Source: Phocaeicola plebeius
GTDB taxonomy: Bacteria; Bacteroidota; Bacteroidia; Bacteroidales; Bacteroidaceae
Direction of reading: 5' to 3'
Length of the DNA: 14,582 nucleotides
Assembly (NCBI RefSeq): GCF_003437535.1
Contig: NZ_QSQT01000032.1
Span: forward strand, 20,489-35,070
The translations under genes were made by a program, and so were the position numbers. Below the pieces are notes generated by a model, which was not told the origin of the DNA, searched no databases, and worked only from the letters and a program-made list of their open reading frames with translations. Below are positions 7,088-14,487 of the stretch, piece by piece (position 1 is the stretch's first letter; every line of letters begins with the position of its first letter).

Positions 7088-8539
7088 TTATCCTACACTG
7101 CCCTCCAACGACACAGACAGCAATTTCTGAGCCTCTACGGCAAACTCCATCGGAAGTTTGTTCAGAACCTCCTTTGCATACCCATTCACAATCAATCCTA
7201 CGGCATCCTCAGTAGAGATACCACGCTGGTTGCAATAGAAAATCTGGTCTTCCGAAATCTTGGAAGTCGTAGCCTCATGTTCCACCACAGCCGTTTCATT
7301 GTGAATGTCCATATAAGGGAATGTATGCGCTCCGCAGTGGCTACCCAGCAACAGAGAATCACACTGACTGTAGTTTCTTGCATTATCTGCCTTTTCAGCC
7401 ACACGCACCAGCCCGCGATAAGAGTTCTGACTCTTTCCGGCACTGATACCCTTACTTACGATAGTAGAACGAGTGTTTTTACCCAGATGAATCATCTTCG
7501 TACCAGTATCTGCCTGCTGATAATTATTGGTTACCGCTACAGAATAGAACTCTGCGGTAGAATTGTCTCCACTCAAAATACAGCTTGGATACTTCCATGT
7601 AATGGCCGAGCCAGTCTCTACCTGTGTCCAGGAAAGTTTACTGTCCACCCCTTTGCAGTTACCTCTTTTGGTTACAAAGTTATACACACCACCTTTACCT
7701 TCAGCATCACCAGGATACCAGTTCTGCACAGTAGAATATTTCACTTCCGCACGGTCAAGCACCACGATTTCCACAATTGCCGCGTGCAACTGGTTTTCAT
7801 CACGCATCGGTGCCGTACATCCTTCCAGGTAAGAGACATAACTGTCATCATCTGCAACAATCAGCGTACGTTCAAACTGTCCGGTATTGGCCGCATTGAT
7901 ACGGAAGTACGTAGACAACTCCATCGGACAGCGAACCCCCTTCGGAATATACACAAACGAACCATCACTAAACACAGCCGAGTTCAATGCGGCAAAGAAA
8001 TTATCACGATAGCCCACTACCGAACCTAAATACTTCTTCACCAAATCCGGATGTTCACGCACCGCTTCACTGATAGAGCAGAATATAATTCCCTTTTCCA
8101 TCAGTATCTCCTTAAAAGTTGTCTTCACAGAGACGGAGTCCATAACCGCATCTACCGCCATACCGCTCAGCGCCATACGTTCTTCCAAAGGAATACCCAG
8201 CTTGTCAAAGGTTTTCAACAGTTCCGGATCCACTTCATCCAGACTCTTCGGCCCTTCTTTTTTCTTTGTCGGGTCTGCATAATATGAAATAGCCTGATAA
8301 TCAATCTCCGGAATATTCAAATGTGCCCATGTAGGCATTTCCAGCGTTTGCCAATAGCGAAACGCCTTCAAACGGAACTCAAGCAACCAGTCGGGCTCAC
8401 CTTTCTTTGAAGAAATCAGCCGCACGACATCCTCATTCAGTCCCTTCTCTATAATATCTGTGTGAACATCCGTAGTGAAGCCATATTTATACTTCGCCTG
8501 CGTCAGTTCCTTCACATATTTATTGGGTTCTATTTGCAT
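7088..8539 (-). CDS. sufB: SufB, Fe-S cluster scaffold
   Basis: A 483-residue SufB of normal size. The core is a right-handed beta-helix with conserved blocks such as [18 protein letters not shown] and the C-terminal [23 protein letters not shown]393 (SQCDSLL) and H421/E422 (EHEATTS) are 28 residues apart, the spacing of C405 and H433/E434 in E. coli SufB, which are needed for nascent cluster formation at the SufB-SufD interface. It is the first suf gene, one base after the cvpA stop codon (TGA-T-ATG), which suggests translational coupling with cvpA. No Shine-Dalgarno is present. A long open frame on the opposite strand over this gene is a shadow without family resemblance. Confidence 0.98.
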   Translation of the reverse strand: MQIEPNKYVKELTQAKYKYGFTTDVHTDIIEKGLNEDVVRLISSKKGEPDWLLEFRLKAFRYWQTLEMPTWAHLNIPEIDYQAISYYADPTKKKEGPKSLDEVDPELLKTFDKLGIPLEERMALSGMAVDAVMDSVSVKTTFKEILMEKGIIFCSISEAVREHPDLVKKYLGSVVGYRDNFFAALNSAVFSDGSFVYIPKGVRCPMELSTYFRINAANTGQFERTLIVADDDSYVSYLEGCTAPMRDENQLHAAIVEIVVLDRAEVKYSTVQNWYPGDAEGKGGVYNFVTKRGNCKGVDSKLSWTQVETGSAITWKYPSCILSGDNSTAEFYSVAVTNNYQQADTGTKMIHLGKNTRSTIVSKGISAGKSQNSYRGLVRVAEKADNARNYSQCDSLLLGSHCGAHTFPYMDIHNETAVVEHEATTSKISEDQIFYCNQRGISTEDAVGLIVNGYAKEVLNKLPMEFAVEAQKLLSVSLEGSVG

Positions 8540-8540
8540 A

Positions 8541-9059
8541 TCAATTCTGAATATTATCTGTTTCTATAAATTTCTCTGTTACAGTTTTCACCACAGGATA
8601 AAAGAAAGCGGAAAAATCCTTTATCGGATAATATAACAACGAACTTCCCTTAGTGGTTGAATGTATTAAGTTATCTTTAGAGTCGGCAAAATCAATAAAA
8701 TGGATGACCAGGCTGATTACAAGCGCATATTTTATCGCTCCAAGCACTGCCCCCAAAAGGCGGTTGATAAAACCTAATCCTGTCATATCCACGATTTTCG
8801 TCAAGGCAGAAGCCAAAAGAGACAACACCAAAGGTACTATCAAACCTATCAACAGAAAAGCCAGTATCTGCCCGAATGTCACAGAAGTACCTACCGCTAC
8901 GGCCAATTGCTCACCTAAACCGGCAAACAAAGCACGTGCTACCAGCAGTCCGGCTATCAGCCCTACAACCGCTGCCAGTTGTTTGAAAAATCCTTTCATA
9001 AAACCAGAGACAGCTCCTAAAGCCAATAAGATGATAATCACCCAGTCTATTGTTGCCAT
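8541..9059 (-). CDS. CvpA family membrane protein
   Basis: A 172-residue integral membrane protein with the CvpA (colicin V production) profile: about four hydrophobic segments at roughly 5-20, 27-47, 62-86 and 100-123. Between them are glycine-rich turns ([31 protein letters not shown]), and a polar C-terminal tail follows. The sequence [27 protein letters not shown] is characteristic. The role of the family is poorly defined; in some bacteria it affects envelope integrity and bile resistance, and E. coli CvpA was named for colicin V production. It sits between infB and sufB and almost touches sufB, so it is probably transcribed and perhaps translated with the suf genes. A hairpin with a T run ends 18 bases before its ATG. 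The family call is fairly secure; the function here is unknown. Confidence 0.88.
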   Translation of the reverse strand: MATIDWVIIILLALGAVSGFMKGFFKQLAAVVGLIAGLLVARALFAGLGEQLAVAVGTSVTFGQILAFLLIGLIVPLVLSLLASALTKIVDMTGLGFINRLLGAVLGAIKYALVISLVIHFIDFADSKDNLIHSTTKGSSLLYYPIKDFSAFFYPVVKTVTEKFIETDNIQN

Positions 9060-9077
9060 TTATCCGAAATATATATT

Positions 9078-9138
9078 AAAAACAAAGCGAAGAACTTGTT
9101 CCCCTGTCTGATGGGTGAATACAAGAATCTTCGCTTTG
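9078..9138 (-). terminator. Terminator-like long hairpin between infB and cvpA
   Basis: CAAAGCGAAGA (9083-9093) and TCTTCGCTTTG (9128-9138) form a perfect 11-bp outer stem. After a small internal loop CTTGT (9095-9099) pairs with ACAAG (9121-9125). In the operon direction (minus) the hairpin is followed by TTTTTAATATAT (from 9082). It lies between the infB stop (9194) and the cvpA start (9059), so it may terminate part of the rimP-nusA-infB transcripts or act as a processing site. Confidence 0.65.
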
Positions 9139-9193
9139 CTCTGAATGACAAATGTATTTATTTGCACCCAAACAATGGTCAGACGTTACGTCC

Positions 9194-12112
9194 TTACAAT
9201 GTCTGTTTTACTTCCACTTCTTCATACGTTTCAATCACGTCACCCACTTTCAAGTCGTTGCAGTTCGTCAAGCTGATACCACATTCAAAGTTAGTACCCA
9301 CTTCTTTCACATCGTCCTTGAAGCGCTTCAATGCATTGATTGAACCCGTAAAGATTACGATACCGTCGCGAATCAAGCGAGCCTTGTCCGTACGTTTTAC
9401 TTTTCCGGTCTTCACCATCGCACCGGCAACCATACCCACCTTGCTGATGTTGAACACTTCACGCACTTCGATTGTAGAGGTAACCTGTTCTTTCAATGTC
9501 GGAGCCAACATGCCTTCCATTGCCGACTTCACTTCTTCAATCGCATCGTAAATAATAGAATACTTACGAATATCCACACCTTCCTGTTCAGCAAGCTTAG
9601 CCGCATTTCCTGAAGGACGTACCTGGAAACCTACGATGATTGCATCCGATGCCGCAGCCAACGATACATCCGATTCTGAAATCTGTCCGACACCCTTATG
9701 GATTACATTCACCTGAATCTGTTCGGTAGACAACTTGATCAATGAGTCGCTCAAAGCTTCTACAGAACCATCCACGTCACCTTTCACAATCACATTCAAT
9801 TCATGGAAGTCACCCAATGCCAGACGACGTCCCACTTCATCCAGTGTCAACATCTTCTGAGTACGCAAGCCCTGTTCACGAGCCAGCTGTTCACGCTTGT
9901 TGGCAATCTCACGTGCTTCCTGATCCGTATCAAACACATGGAATGTATCACCCGCAGCCGGCGCTCCGTTCAATCCTAAAATCAATACCGGTTCAGAAGG
10001 TCCAGCCTCTTTCAGGCGCTGGTTACGTTCGTTGAACATCGCCTTCACCTTACCGTATGAAGTTCCGGCCAACACAATATCCCCTACATGCAGTGTTCCA
10101 TTAGAAACCAGCACCGTAGCCACATATCCACGTCCTTTATCCAAAGAAGATTCAATAATTGAACCGGTAGCCTTACGGTTCGGATTTGCTTTCAAATCCA
10201 ACATTTCAGCTTCCAGCAATACCTTTTCAAGCAATTCAGGAACACCGGTACCTTTCTTGGCTGAAATATCCTGAGACTGGTATTTTCCACCCCATTCTTC
10301 CACCAGGAAGTTCATGGCAGCCAGCTCTTCCTTAATCTTATCCGGGTTTGCATTCGGTTTATCTACCTTATTGATAGCAAACACAATAGGTACCCCCGCA
10401 GCCATCGCATGGTTGATAGCTTCTTTTGTCTGCGGCATCACGTTGTCATCCGCAGCTACGATAATGATTACCACGTCAGTTACTTTCGCACCACGTGCAC
10501 GCATAGCTGTAAATGCTTCGTGTCCCGGAGTATCCAGGAACGTAATGCGACGTCCATCCTCCAGTTTCACGTTATATGCACCAATGTGCTGTGTGATACC
10601 TCCGGCCTCACCCGCAATTACATTTGCTTTACGGATATAGTCCAGCAAAGAAGTCTTACCGTGGTCTACGTGACCCATCACGGTAACAATCGGTGCACGC
10701 GGTTGCAAATCTTCTTCCGCATCAGCCTCTTCCTCTACAGCCTGTGCAACTTCCGCACTTACATATTCTGTCTTGTAGCCAAATTCTTCTGCCACAAGGT
10801 TAATCGTTTCTGCATCCAGACGCTGGTTGATAGACACCATGATACCCACACTCATACAAGTTGAGATAACCTGAGTCACCGGAATATCCATCATGTTAGC
10901 CAGCTCATTTGCTGTTACAAATTCAGTCAGCTTCAATACCTTGCTTTCTTCCTGTTCCAGTTCCTCCTGTTCCAGCTGACGGTTCTGAATATTTTCACGT
11001 TTCTCCTTACGATACTTGGCAGCTTTATTCTTTCCTTTATTTGTCAGGCGGGCAAGTGTTTCTTTCACCTGTTTTGCTACATCTTCGTCGCTCACCTCCT
11101 GTTTTACCACCGGTTTCTTAAAGCGGTCCTTGTTATGTTTTCCGCCCTGTCCCTGGTTCTGGTTATTCTTTCCAGATTTCTCATTTCGTGAAGCTCCAGA
11201 TGCGTTGGAGGTTGCATTAATATCAACCCGTTCCTTATTAATACGGTTGCGTTTTTTCTTTTTCGCAGCCTCATCACTCAGGCCACCCTTATCCGTCTTT
11301 TCATCACTCTTACGAATTTCCTTGATAATCGCATCTTTCATCTGCTTACGCTGTTCCTGACGCTGCTTATCCTTTTCCTCTCTTTCTTTCTTCTTCTCCT
11401 CTTTCGATTTTTTCTTCGGGCGGGTAGACTGGTTCAATGCAGCCAAATCAATCTGGCCTACTACATTAATCTTTGATTTAAATTCTGTCGGGCGAATTTT
11501 AAAAACTTCGTCTTCTTTATTTTCCTGAACAGATTGTTGCTTTTTTTCTTCTTCCATCGGCTCTGGTTTCAATTCTTCTGCCTTTATTTCCGGCTGTTTC
11601 GGTTCTTGTTTTTCTTCTACCTGAGGTTGTTGTACAGGAGCCTCTTCAGTTTTAACCTCCGTTTTTTCCACCTCAGCTTGTTTATTCTCAGGTTCTGGCT
11701 TAGCTGGCCCTTCCTGTACAACAGGCGTTTCAGCAGGCTCAACCACAGCCGGTTTTTTCTTTTTCTTCAGACCATCCAAGTCTATTTTACCTACAGGCTT
11801 GAATTTTGGTCGCACATCTTCTGGAACCACTGTTTCTATCACTTCCGGCTTTTTCAGTTCCGGATGAATATCCTCGATAGAAACAGAAGCCTTGTTACGC
11901 TCCTTATTCTGCCGTTCCTGAATAATTTTCTCAGACTCTATTTTCAAATCCTTGTCTTTGCTGAACTCTTTAACCAGTGCAGCATACTGTTCTTCAGTAA
12001 TTTTGGTATTTGGATTCGCCTCGACCGTATATCCTTTTTTCTGCAAAAAGTCTACCACCGTGGTTATTCCAACATTCAAATCTCTTGTTACTTTATTCAA
12101 TCTTATAGTCAT
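9194..12112 (-). CDS. infB: Translation initiation factor IF2
   Basis: A 972-residue GTPase that brings initiator fMet-tRNA to the 30S subunit and promotes subunit joining. In order: a small IF2_N domain (1-50, [15 protein letters not shown]), a long disordered, highly charged linker (about 55-390, rich in Lys, Glu, Gln, Pro), a second IF2_N-like helical domain (about 392-455, [14 protein letters not shown]), and the G domain with G1 GHVDHGKT (480-487), G2 GGITQHIG (504-511), G3 DTPGH (527-531), G4 NKVD (581-584) and G5 SAKK (617-620). The beta-barrel and C-terminal fMet-tRNA-binding domains follow to the end. The linker holds two copies of a VGxIDLxxL motif (107-115 and 218-226), each followed by a lysine cluster. 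It lies 102 bases after nusA, and a terminator-like hairpin follows. No internal start could be supported. Confidence 0.98.
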   Translation of the reverse strand: MTIRLNKVTRDLNVGITTVVDFLQKKGYTVEANPNTKITEEQYAALVKEFSKDKDLKIESEKIIQERQNKERNKASVSIEDIHPELKKPEVIETVVPEDVRPKFKPVGKIDLDGLKKKKKPAVVEPAETPVVQEGPAKPEPENKQAEVEKTEVKTEEAPVQQPQVEEKQEPKQPEIKAEELKPEPMEEEKKQQSVQENKEDEVFKIRPTEFKSKINVVGQIDLAALNQSTRPKKKSKEEKKKEREEKDKQRQEQRKQMKDAIIKEIRKSDEKTDKGGLSDEAAKKKKRNRINKERVDINATSNASGASRNEKSGKNNQNQGQGGKHNKDRFKKPVVKQEVSDEDVAKQVKETLARLTNKGKNKAAKYRKEKRENIQNRQLEQEELEQEESKVLKLTEFVTANELANMMDIPVTQVISTCMSVGIMVSINQRLDAETINLVAEEFGYKTEYVSAEVAQAVEEEADAEEDLQPRAPIVTVMGHVDHGKTSLLDYIRKANVIAGEAGGITQHIGAYNVKLEDGRRITFLDTPGHEAFTAMRARGAKVTDVVIIIVAADDNVMPQTKEAINHAMAAGVPIVFAINKVDKPNANPDKIKEELAAMNFLVEEWGGKYQSQDISAKKGTGVPELLEKVLLEAEMLDLKANPNRKATGSIIESSLDKGRGYVATVLVSNGTLHVGDIVLAGTSYGKVKAMFNERNQRLKEAGPSEPVLILGLNGAPAAGDTFHVFDTDQEAREIANKREQLAREQGLRTQKMLTLDEVGRRLALGDFHELNVIVKGDVDGSVEALSDSLIKLSTEQIQVNVIHKGVGQISESDVSLAAASDAIIVGFQVRPSGNAAKLAEQEGVDIRKYSIIYDAIEEVKSAMEGMLAPTLKEQVTSTIEVREVFNISKVGMVAGAMVKTGKVKRTDKARLIRDGIVIFTGSINALKRFKDDVKEVGTNFECGISLTNCNDLKVGDVIETYEEVEVKQTL

Positions 12113-12157
12113 AATTCATCACAATTTATAGAGTTCAGGAAAATATATCAGTCACAG

Positions 12158-12202
12158 ATAAACAAGCAGACGAGAATGAATTGCTCATCCTCATCTGTTT
12201 AT
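12158..12202 (-). other. Imperfect hairpin in the nusA-infB spacer
   Basis: On the minus strand ATAAAC (12202-12197) plus AGATGAG (12196-12190) pairs with CTCGTCT (12174-12168) plus GTTTAT (12163-12158). One G-T pair and a 4-base bulge (12167-12164) interrupt it. No T run follows, so it is not a terminator. It lies in the 102-base gap just before infB and may be a processing or translational element. Confidence 0.4.
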
Positions 12203-12214
12203 TGCAAGCAAGCG

Positions 12215-13474
12215 CTATTCCTCAAACTCTGCTTTTAAAATTCTCAGAATATCATCCACCGTATTTTCTTCCAAGTCTGCTTTTTCGATAAGCATCTCGC
12301 GCGGTGCGTTCAATACACCTTTAGCCGTATCAATTCCGATAGCCTTAATCGCGTTGATAACCCATTCATCAATTTCATCCTTGAATTCATCCAGGTAGAT
12401 GTCTTCATCAGCTACAGCATCTTCACCCAATTCACGATATACATCAATAGTGTATTCTGTCAACATACTGGCCAGCTTAATATTCAAGCCACCTTTACCG
12501 ATAGCCAATGATACTTCTTCCGGTTTCAAATATACCTCAGCTCTCTTTTCATCCTCATGCATGATGATAGACGAAACTTTTGCCGGGCTCAAGGCACGCT
12601 GAATAAACAACTGGATGTTAGATGTATAGTTAATCACATCAATGTTTTCATTACGCAATTCGCGTACGATACCATGAATACGAGAACCCTTCACACCCAC
12701 ACATGCACCTACCGGGTCAATGCGTTCATCATACGATTCTACTGCAATCTTCGCACGTTCTCCCGGAATACGGGCAATTTTCTTGATGGTAATCAGTCCG
12801 TCATTGATTTCTGGCACTTCCTGTTCAAATAAACGCTGCAAGAAGACCGGTGATGTACGACTCAAAATAATCTTCGGATTATTGTTCTTATTATCTACAC
12901 GAGCTACTACGGCACGAGCAGTTTCTCCTTTCCGGTAGAAGTCACTCGGAATCTGTTCTGTCTTAGGCAACAGCAATTCATTACCTTCATCGTCCAGCAA
13001 CAGGATTTCCTTTTTCCAAATCTGATAAACTTCCGCACTGATTACAGTACCTACTTTATCAATGTATTTATTATACAAGCTGTCTTTTTCCAACTCCAGA
13101 ATCTTTGAAGCCAATGTCTGGCGGAGATTCAGAATTGCACGGCGGCCGAATTTTTCAAAAATCACCTCATCGGTCACTTCCTCTCCCACTTCATACGATG
13201 CATCAATCTTGCGTGCTTCCGACAATGCAATCTGCAGGTTCGGGTTAGTCAGCTCCTCATCCGCCACAACTTCACGGTTACGCCAGATTTCGAAATCCCC
13301 CTTGTCAGGATTTACAATCACATCATAGTTTTCATCTGTACCGAACATTTTTGCAATCACACTGCGGAACGACTCTTCCAACACGCTCACCATCGTGGTG
13401 CGATCAATGTTCTTCAATTCCTTAAATTCCGAGAATGTGTCAATCAAGCTGACAGTTTCTTCTTTTTTGGCCAT
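12215..13474 (-). CDS. nusA: Transcription termination/antitermination factor NusA
   Basis: A 419-residue RNA-polymerase-bound elongation factor. In order: N-terminal RNAP-binding domain (about 8-130, DTFSEFKELKNIDRTTMVSVLEESFRSV), S1 domain (about 138-205, VGTVISAEVYQIWKKEILLL), KH1 with GVKGSRIHGI (260-269) and KH2 with AIGKGGLNIKLAS (324-336). A C-terminal region of about 70 residues contains one short helical repeat-like segment. E. coli NusA is about 495 residues with two acidic repeats; here at most one such segment is present, so the autoinhibition known in E. coli need not apply. It lies two bases after the rimP stop codon, in the widely conserved order rimP-nusA-infB. NusA is known to control its own operon in E. 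coli, which makes the hairpin in the rimP leader of interest. Confidence 0.97.
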   Translation of the reverse strand: MAKKEETVSLIDTFSEFKELKNIDRTTMVSVLEESFRSVIAKMFGTDENYDVIVNPDKGDFEIWRNREVVADEELTNPNLQIALSEARKIDASYEVGEEVTDEVIFEKFGRRAILNLRQTLASKILELEKDSLYNKYIDKVGTVISAEVYQIWKKEILLLDDEGNELLLPKTEQIPSDFYRKGETARAVVARVDNKNNNPKIILSRTSPVFLQRLFEQEVPEINDGLITIKKIARIPGERAKIAVESYDERIDPVGACVGVKGSRIHGIVRELRNENIDVINYTSNIQLFIQRALSPAKVSSIIMHEDEKRAEVYLKPEEVSLAIGKGGLNIKLASMLTEYTIDVYRELGEDAVADEDIYLDEFKDEIDEWVINAIKAIGIDTAKGVLNAPREMLIEKADLEENTVDDILRILKAEFEE

Positions 13475-13476
13475 AA

Positions 13477-13941
13477 TTATTTAAAGCTAATTAAGTATTT
13501 GGTGTATTTTATCTCATCATAGGTAAAGGTTACATTCTGTTCCACCAGCTTCGGACGCTTGGCACCTTCCGGTTTTATTTTCACTTCTACCGTAACCGTA
13601 AAATTCTCTTCGTTGGCATCCGCCAGCACACCCGTCCATTTCTTTCCGGTTTTGTCCAGCACTTCTACTTCGCAACCTACATGTGCTACATACTGCTGCA
13701 AAACCTTAAATGGCTGACCGATTCCCGCAGAACCTACTTCCAGTTCGTAATCTTCTTCACGACTTAATTTTGACTCAATATAGCGGCTCAGTTCCACACA
13801 GTCGTCTATCCACACACCTTCTGCATGGTCTATTTCCACTACAATTTTGTCATCCGGACTCACATTTACATCAACCAGAAAATAACTTTTATCTTCCAGC
13901 CATTCCTCTACAATCCGAGCTACAACGTTTTTATCTATCAT
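13477..13941 (-). CDS. rimP: Ribosome maturation factor RimP
   Basis: A 154-residue protein of normal RimP size, needed for 30S assembly. The N-terminal alpha/beta domain (about 1-80) carries the conserved VDVNVSPDDKIVVEIDH and DDCVELSRYIESKL segments and the ELEVGSAGIG turn, where the family typically has VSSPG. The C-terminal SH3-like domain (about 85-150, GCEVEVLDKTGKKWTGVL) ends FTYDEIKYTKYLISFK. Identification rests on this pattern and on its position two bases before nusA. It is the first gene of the long operon, behind the promoter at 14007-14037 and a terminator-like hairpin at 13960-13983. No Shine-Dalgarno is present. Anything longer upstream is blocked by the T-rich leader. Confidence 0.95.
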   Translation of the reverse strand: MIDKNVVARIVEEWLEDKSYFLVDVNVSPDDKIVVEIDHAEGVWIDDCVELSRYIESKLSREEDYELEVGSAGIGQPFKVLQQYVAHVGCEVEVLDKTGKKWTGVLADANEENFTVTVEVKIKPEGAKRPKLVEQNVTFTYDEIKYTKYLISFK

Positions 13942-13959
13942 GTATTAACTATTAAGAAC

Positions 13960-13983
13960 AAAAAAAGGAGCTAAATCGCCCCT
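13960..13983 (-). terminator. Terminator-like hairpin in the rimP leader (candidate attenuator)
   Basis: On the minus strand AGGGGC (13983-13978), loop GATTTA, GCTCCT (13971-13966) form a 6-bp stem with one G-T pair, running into a run of seven Ts (13966-13960). It lies between the predicted start site (about 14000) and the rimP ATG at 13941, so it would cut transcripts before the first gene. The stem is short, so efficiency may be partial. Confidence 0.5.
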
Positions 13984-14006
13984 CCACCTTTTCATCCAAT
14001 CATTTG

Positions 14007-14037
14007 CAAAGATATAAATAATCTCATGCCACACAAA
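14007..14037 (-). promoter_or_regulatory. Bacteroidota-type promoter of the rimP-nusA-infB operon
   Basis: TTTG at 14037-14034, 19 bases, then TATCTTTG at 14014-14007 on the minus strand. The box runs into the palindrome TTTGCAAA (14010-14003). The predicted leader to rimP is about 55-60 bases and holds the terminator-like hairpin. No other convincing promoter was found for the block down to sufS. Confidence 0.82.
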
Positions 14038-14074
14038 ATAATGACAAAATTATTTATTACTGAGGAGTAGTATG

Positions 14075-14112
14075 AAAGAGCGGCAAATGATATAGAATCA
14101 TCTGCCGCTCTT
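14075..14112 (-). terminator. Terminator-like hairpin after tRNA-Pro
   Basis: AAGAGCGGCAGATGAT and ATCATTTGCCGCTCTT (minus strand, 14112-14097 and 14091-14076) form a 16-bp stem with one G-T pair and a 5-base loop. It starts three bases after the tRNA discriminator. Only a short T run (TTT) follows, so termination is likely but the tail is weak. It separates tRNA-Pro from the rimP promoter. Confidence 0.65.
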
Positions 14113-14115
14113 CTG

Positions 14116-14188
14116 TCGGAATGAGGCGACTCGAACGCCCGACCCCTACGTCCCGAACGTAGTGCGCTACCAACTGCGCTACATTCCG
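14116..14188 (-). tRNA. tRNA-Pro, anticodon CGG
   Basis: Minus-strand cloverleaf of 73 bases. Acceptor stem CGGAATG/CATTCCG, D arm GCGC/GCGC, anticodon stem CTACG/CGTAG with loop TTCGGGA, T arm GGGCG/CGCCT with loop TTCGAGT, discriminator A at 14116. The anticodon CGG (plus-strand 14153-14155) reads CCG. CCA is not encoded. It is upstream of rimP in the same direction, with its own promoter and hairpin. Open frames drawn across it are not genes. Confidence 0.97.
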
Positions 14189-14218
14189 ATTGCAACGTTT
14201 GTTTTTTCGTTTGCGCTG

Positions 14219-14249
14219 CAAAGGTAGACATATTTTCAATACTGACAAA
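14219..14249 (-). promoter_or_regulatory. Bacteroidota-type promoter of tRNA-Pro
   Basis: TTTG at 14249-14246, 19 bases, TACCTTTG at 14226-14219 on the minus strand. The first transcribed bases continue TTTGC-AGC-GCAAA (14222-14210). The predicted start is about 25 bases before the mature tRNA. Confidence 0.83.
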
Positions 14250-14305
14250 AGAAAAACGAGTTTTTTTTCATAAAAAATATTTTTTCTCATTTTCATCTCA
14301 TTTAT

Positions 14306-14336
14306 TTTGGAGATTAAAGATTTTACTCTATCTTTG
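14306..14336 (+). promoter_or_regulatory. Bacteroidota-type promoter of tRNA-Phe
   Basis: TTTG at 14306-14309, 19 bases, TATCTTTG at 14329-14336. It continues TTTGC-AACC-GCAAA (14333-14346). The tRNA begins at 14352, so the 5' leader is only about 10 bases. It is divergent from the tRNA-Pro promoter across an AT-rich stretch. Confidence 0.83.
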
Positions 14337-14351
14337 CAACCGCAAAACGAT

Positions 14352-14424
14352 GGTGCCATAGCTCAGTTGGTAGAGCAAAGGACTGAAAATCCTTGTGTCC
14401 CCGGTTCGATTCCTGGTGGCACCA
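14352..14424 (+). tRNA. tRNA-Phe, anticodon GAA
   Basis: A 73-base cloverleaf. Acceptor stem GGTGCCA/TGGCACC, D arm GCTC/GAGC, anticodon stem AAGGA/TCCTT with loop CTGAAAA, T arm CCGGT-side CCCGG/CCTGG (one wobble pair) with loop TTCGATT, discriminator A at 14424. The anticodon GAA (14385-14387) reads UUU and UUC. The CCA tail is not encoded; the apparent CCA at 14422-14424 is stem plus discriminator. Confidence 0.97.
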
Positions 14425-14447
14425 CTTTTACAAAATGAAAAATCATG

Positions 14448-14487
14448 AAAACCGCTGAAATACAGTTATTTCAGCGGTTTTTTCTTT
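14448..14487 (+). terminator. Strong intrinsic terminator after tRNA-Phe
   Basis: AAAACCGCTGAAAT (14448-14461) pairs perfectly with ATTTCAGCGGTTTT (14468-14481), a 14-bp stem with a 6-base loop ACAGTT. It is followed by a T run (14478-14483, then CTTT). It lies 24 bases after the tRNA. Confidence 0.93.

Noticed and set aside
7028..8029. Long plus-strand open frame of 333 codons opposite sufB
   Set aside because: It lies antisense to a clearly coding sufB, has no recognised domain, and is rich in residues expected from the reverse reading of that gene.
11534..12238. Plus-strand open frame rich in Phe, Leu and Arg opposite infB, resembling a membrane protein
   Set aside because: The hydrophobicity comes from reversing the Lys/Glu codons of the IF2 linker; it is a shadow.
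13992..14359. Minus-strand open frames of 79 and 100 codons
   Set aside because: They run through tRNA-Pro, its promoter and the divergent tRNA-Phe promoter region, and match no family.
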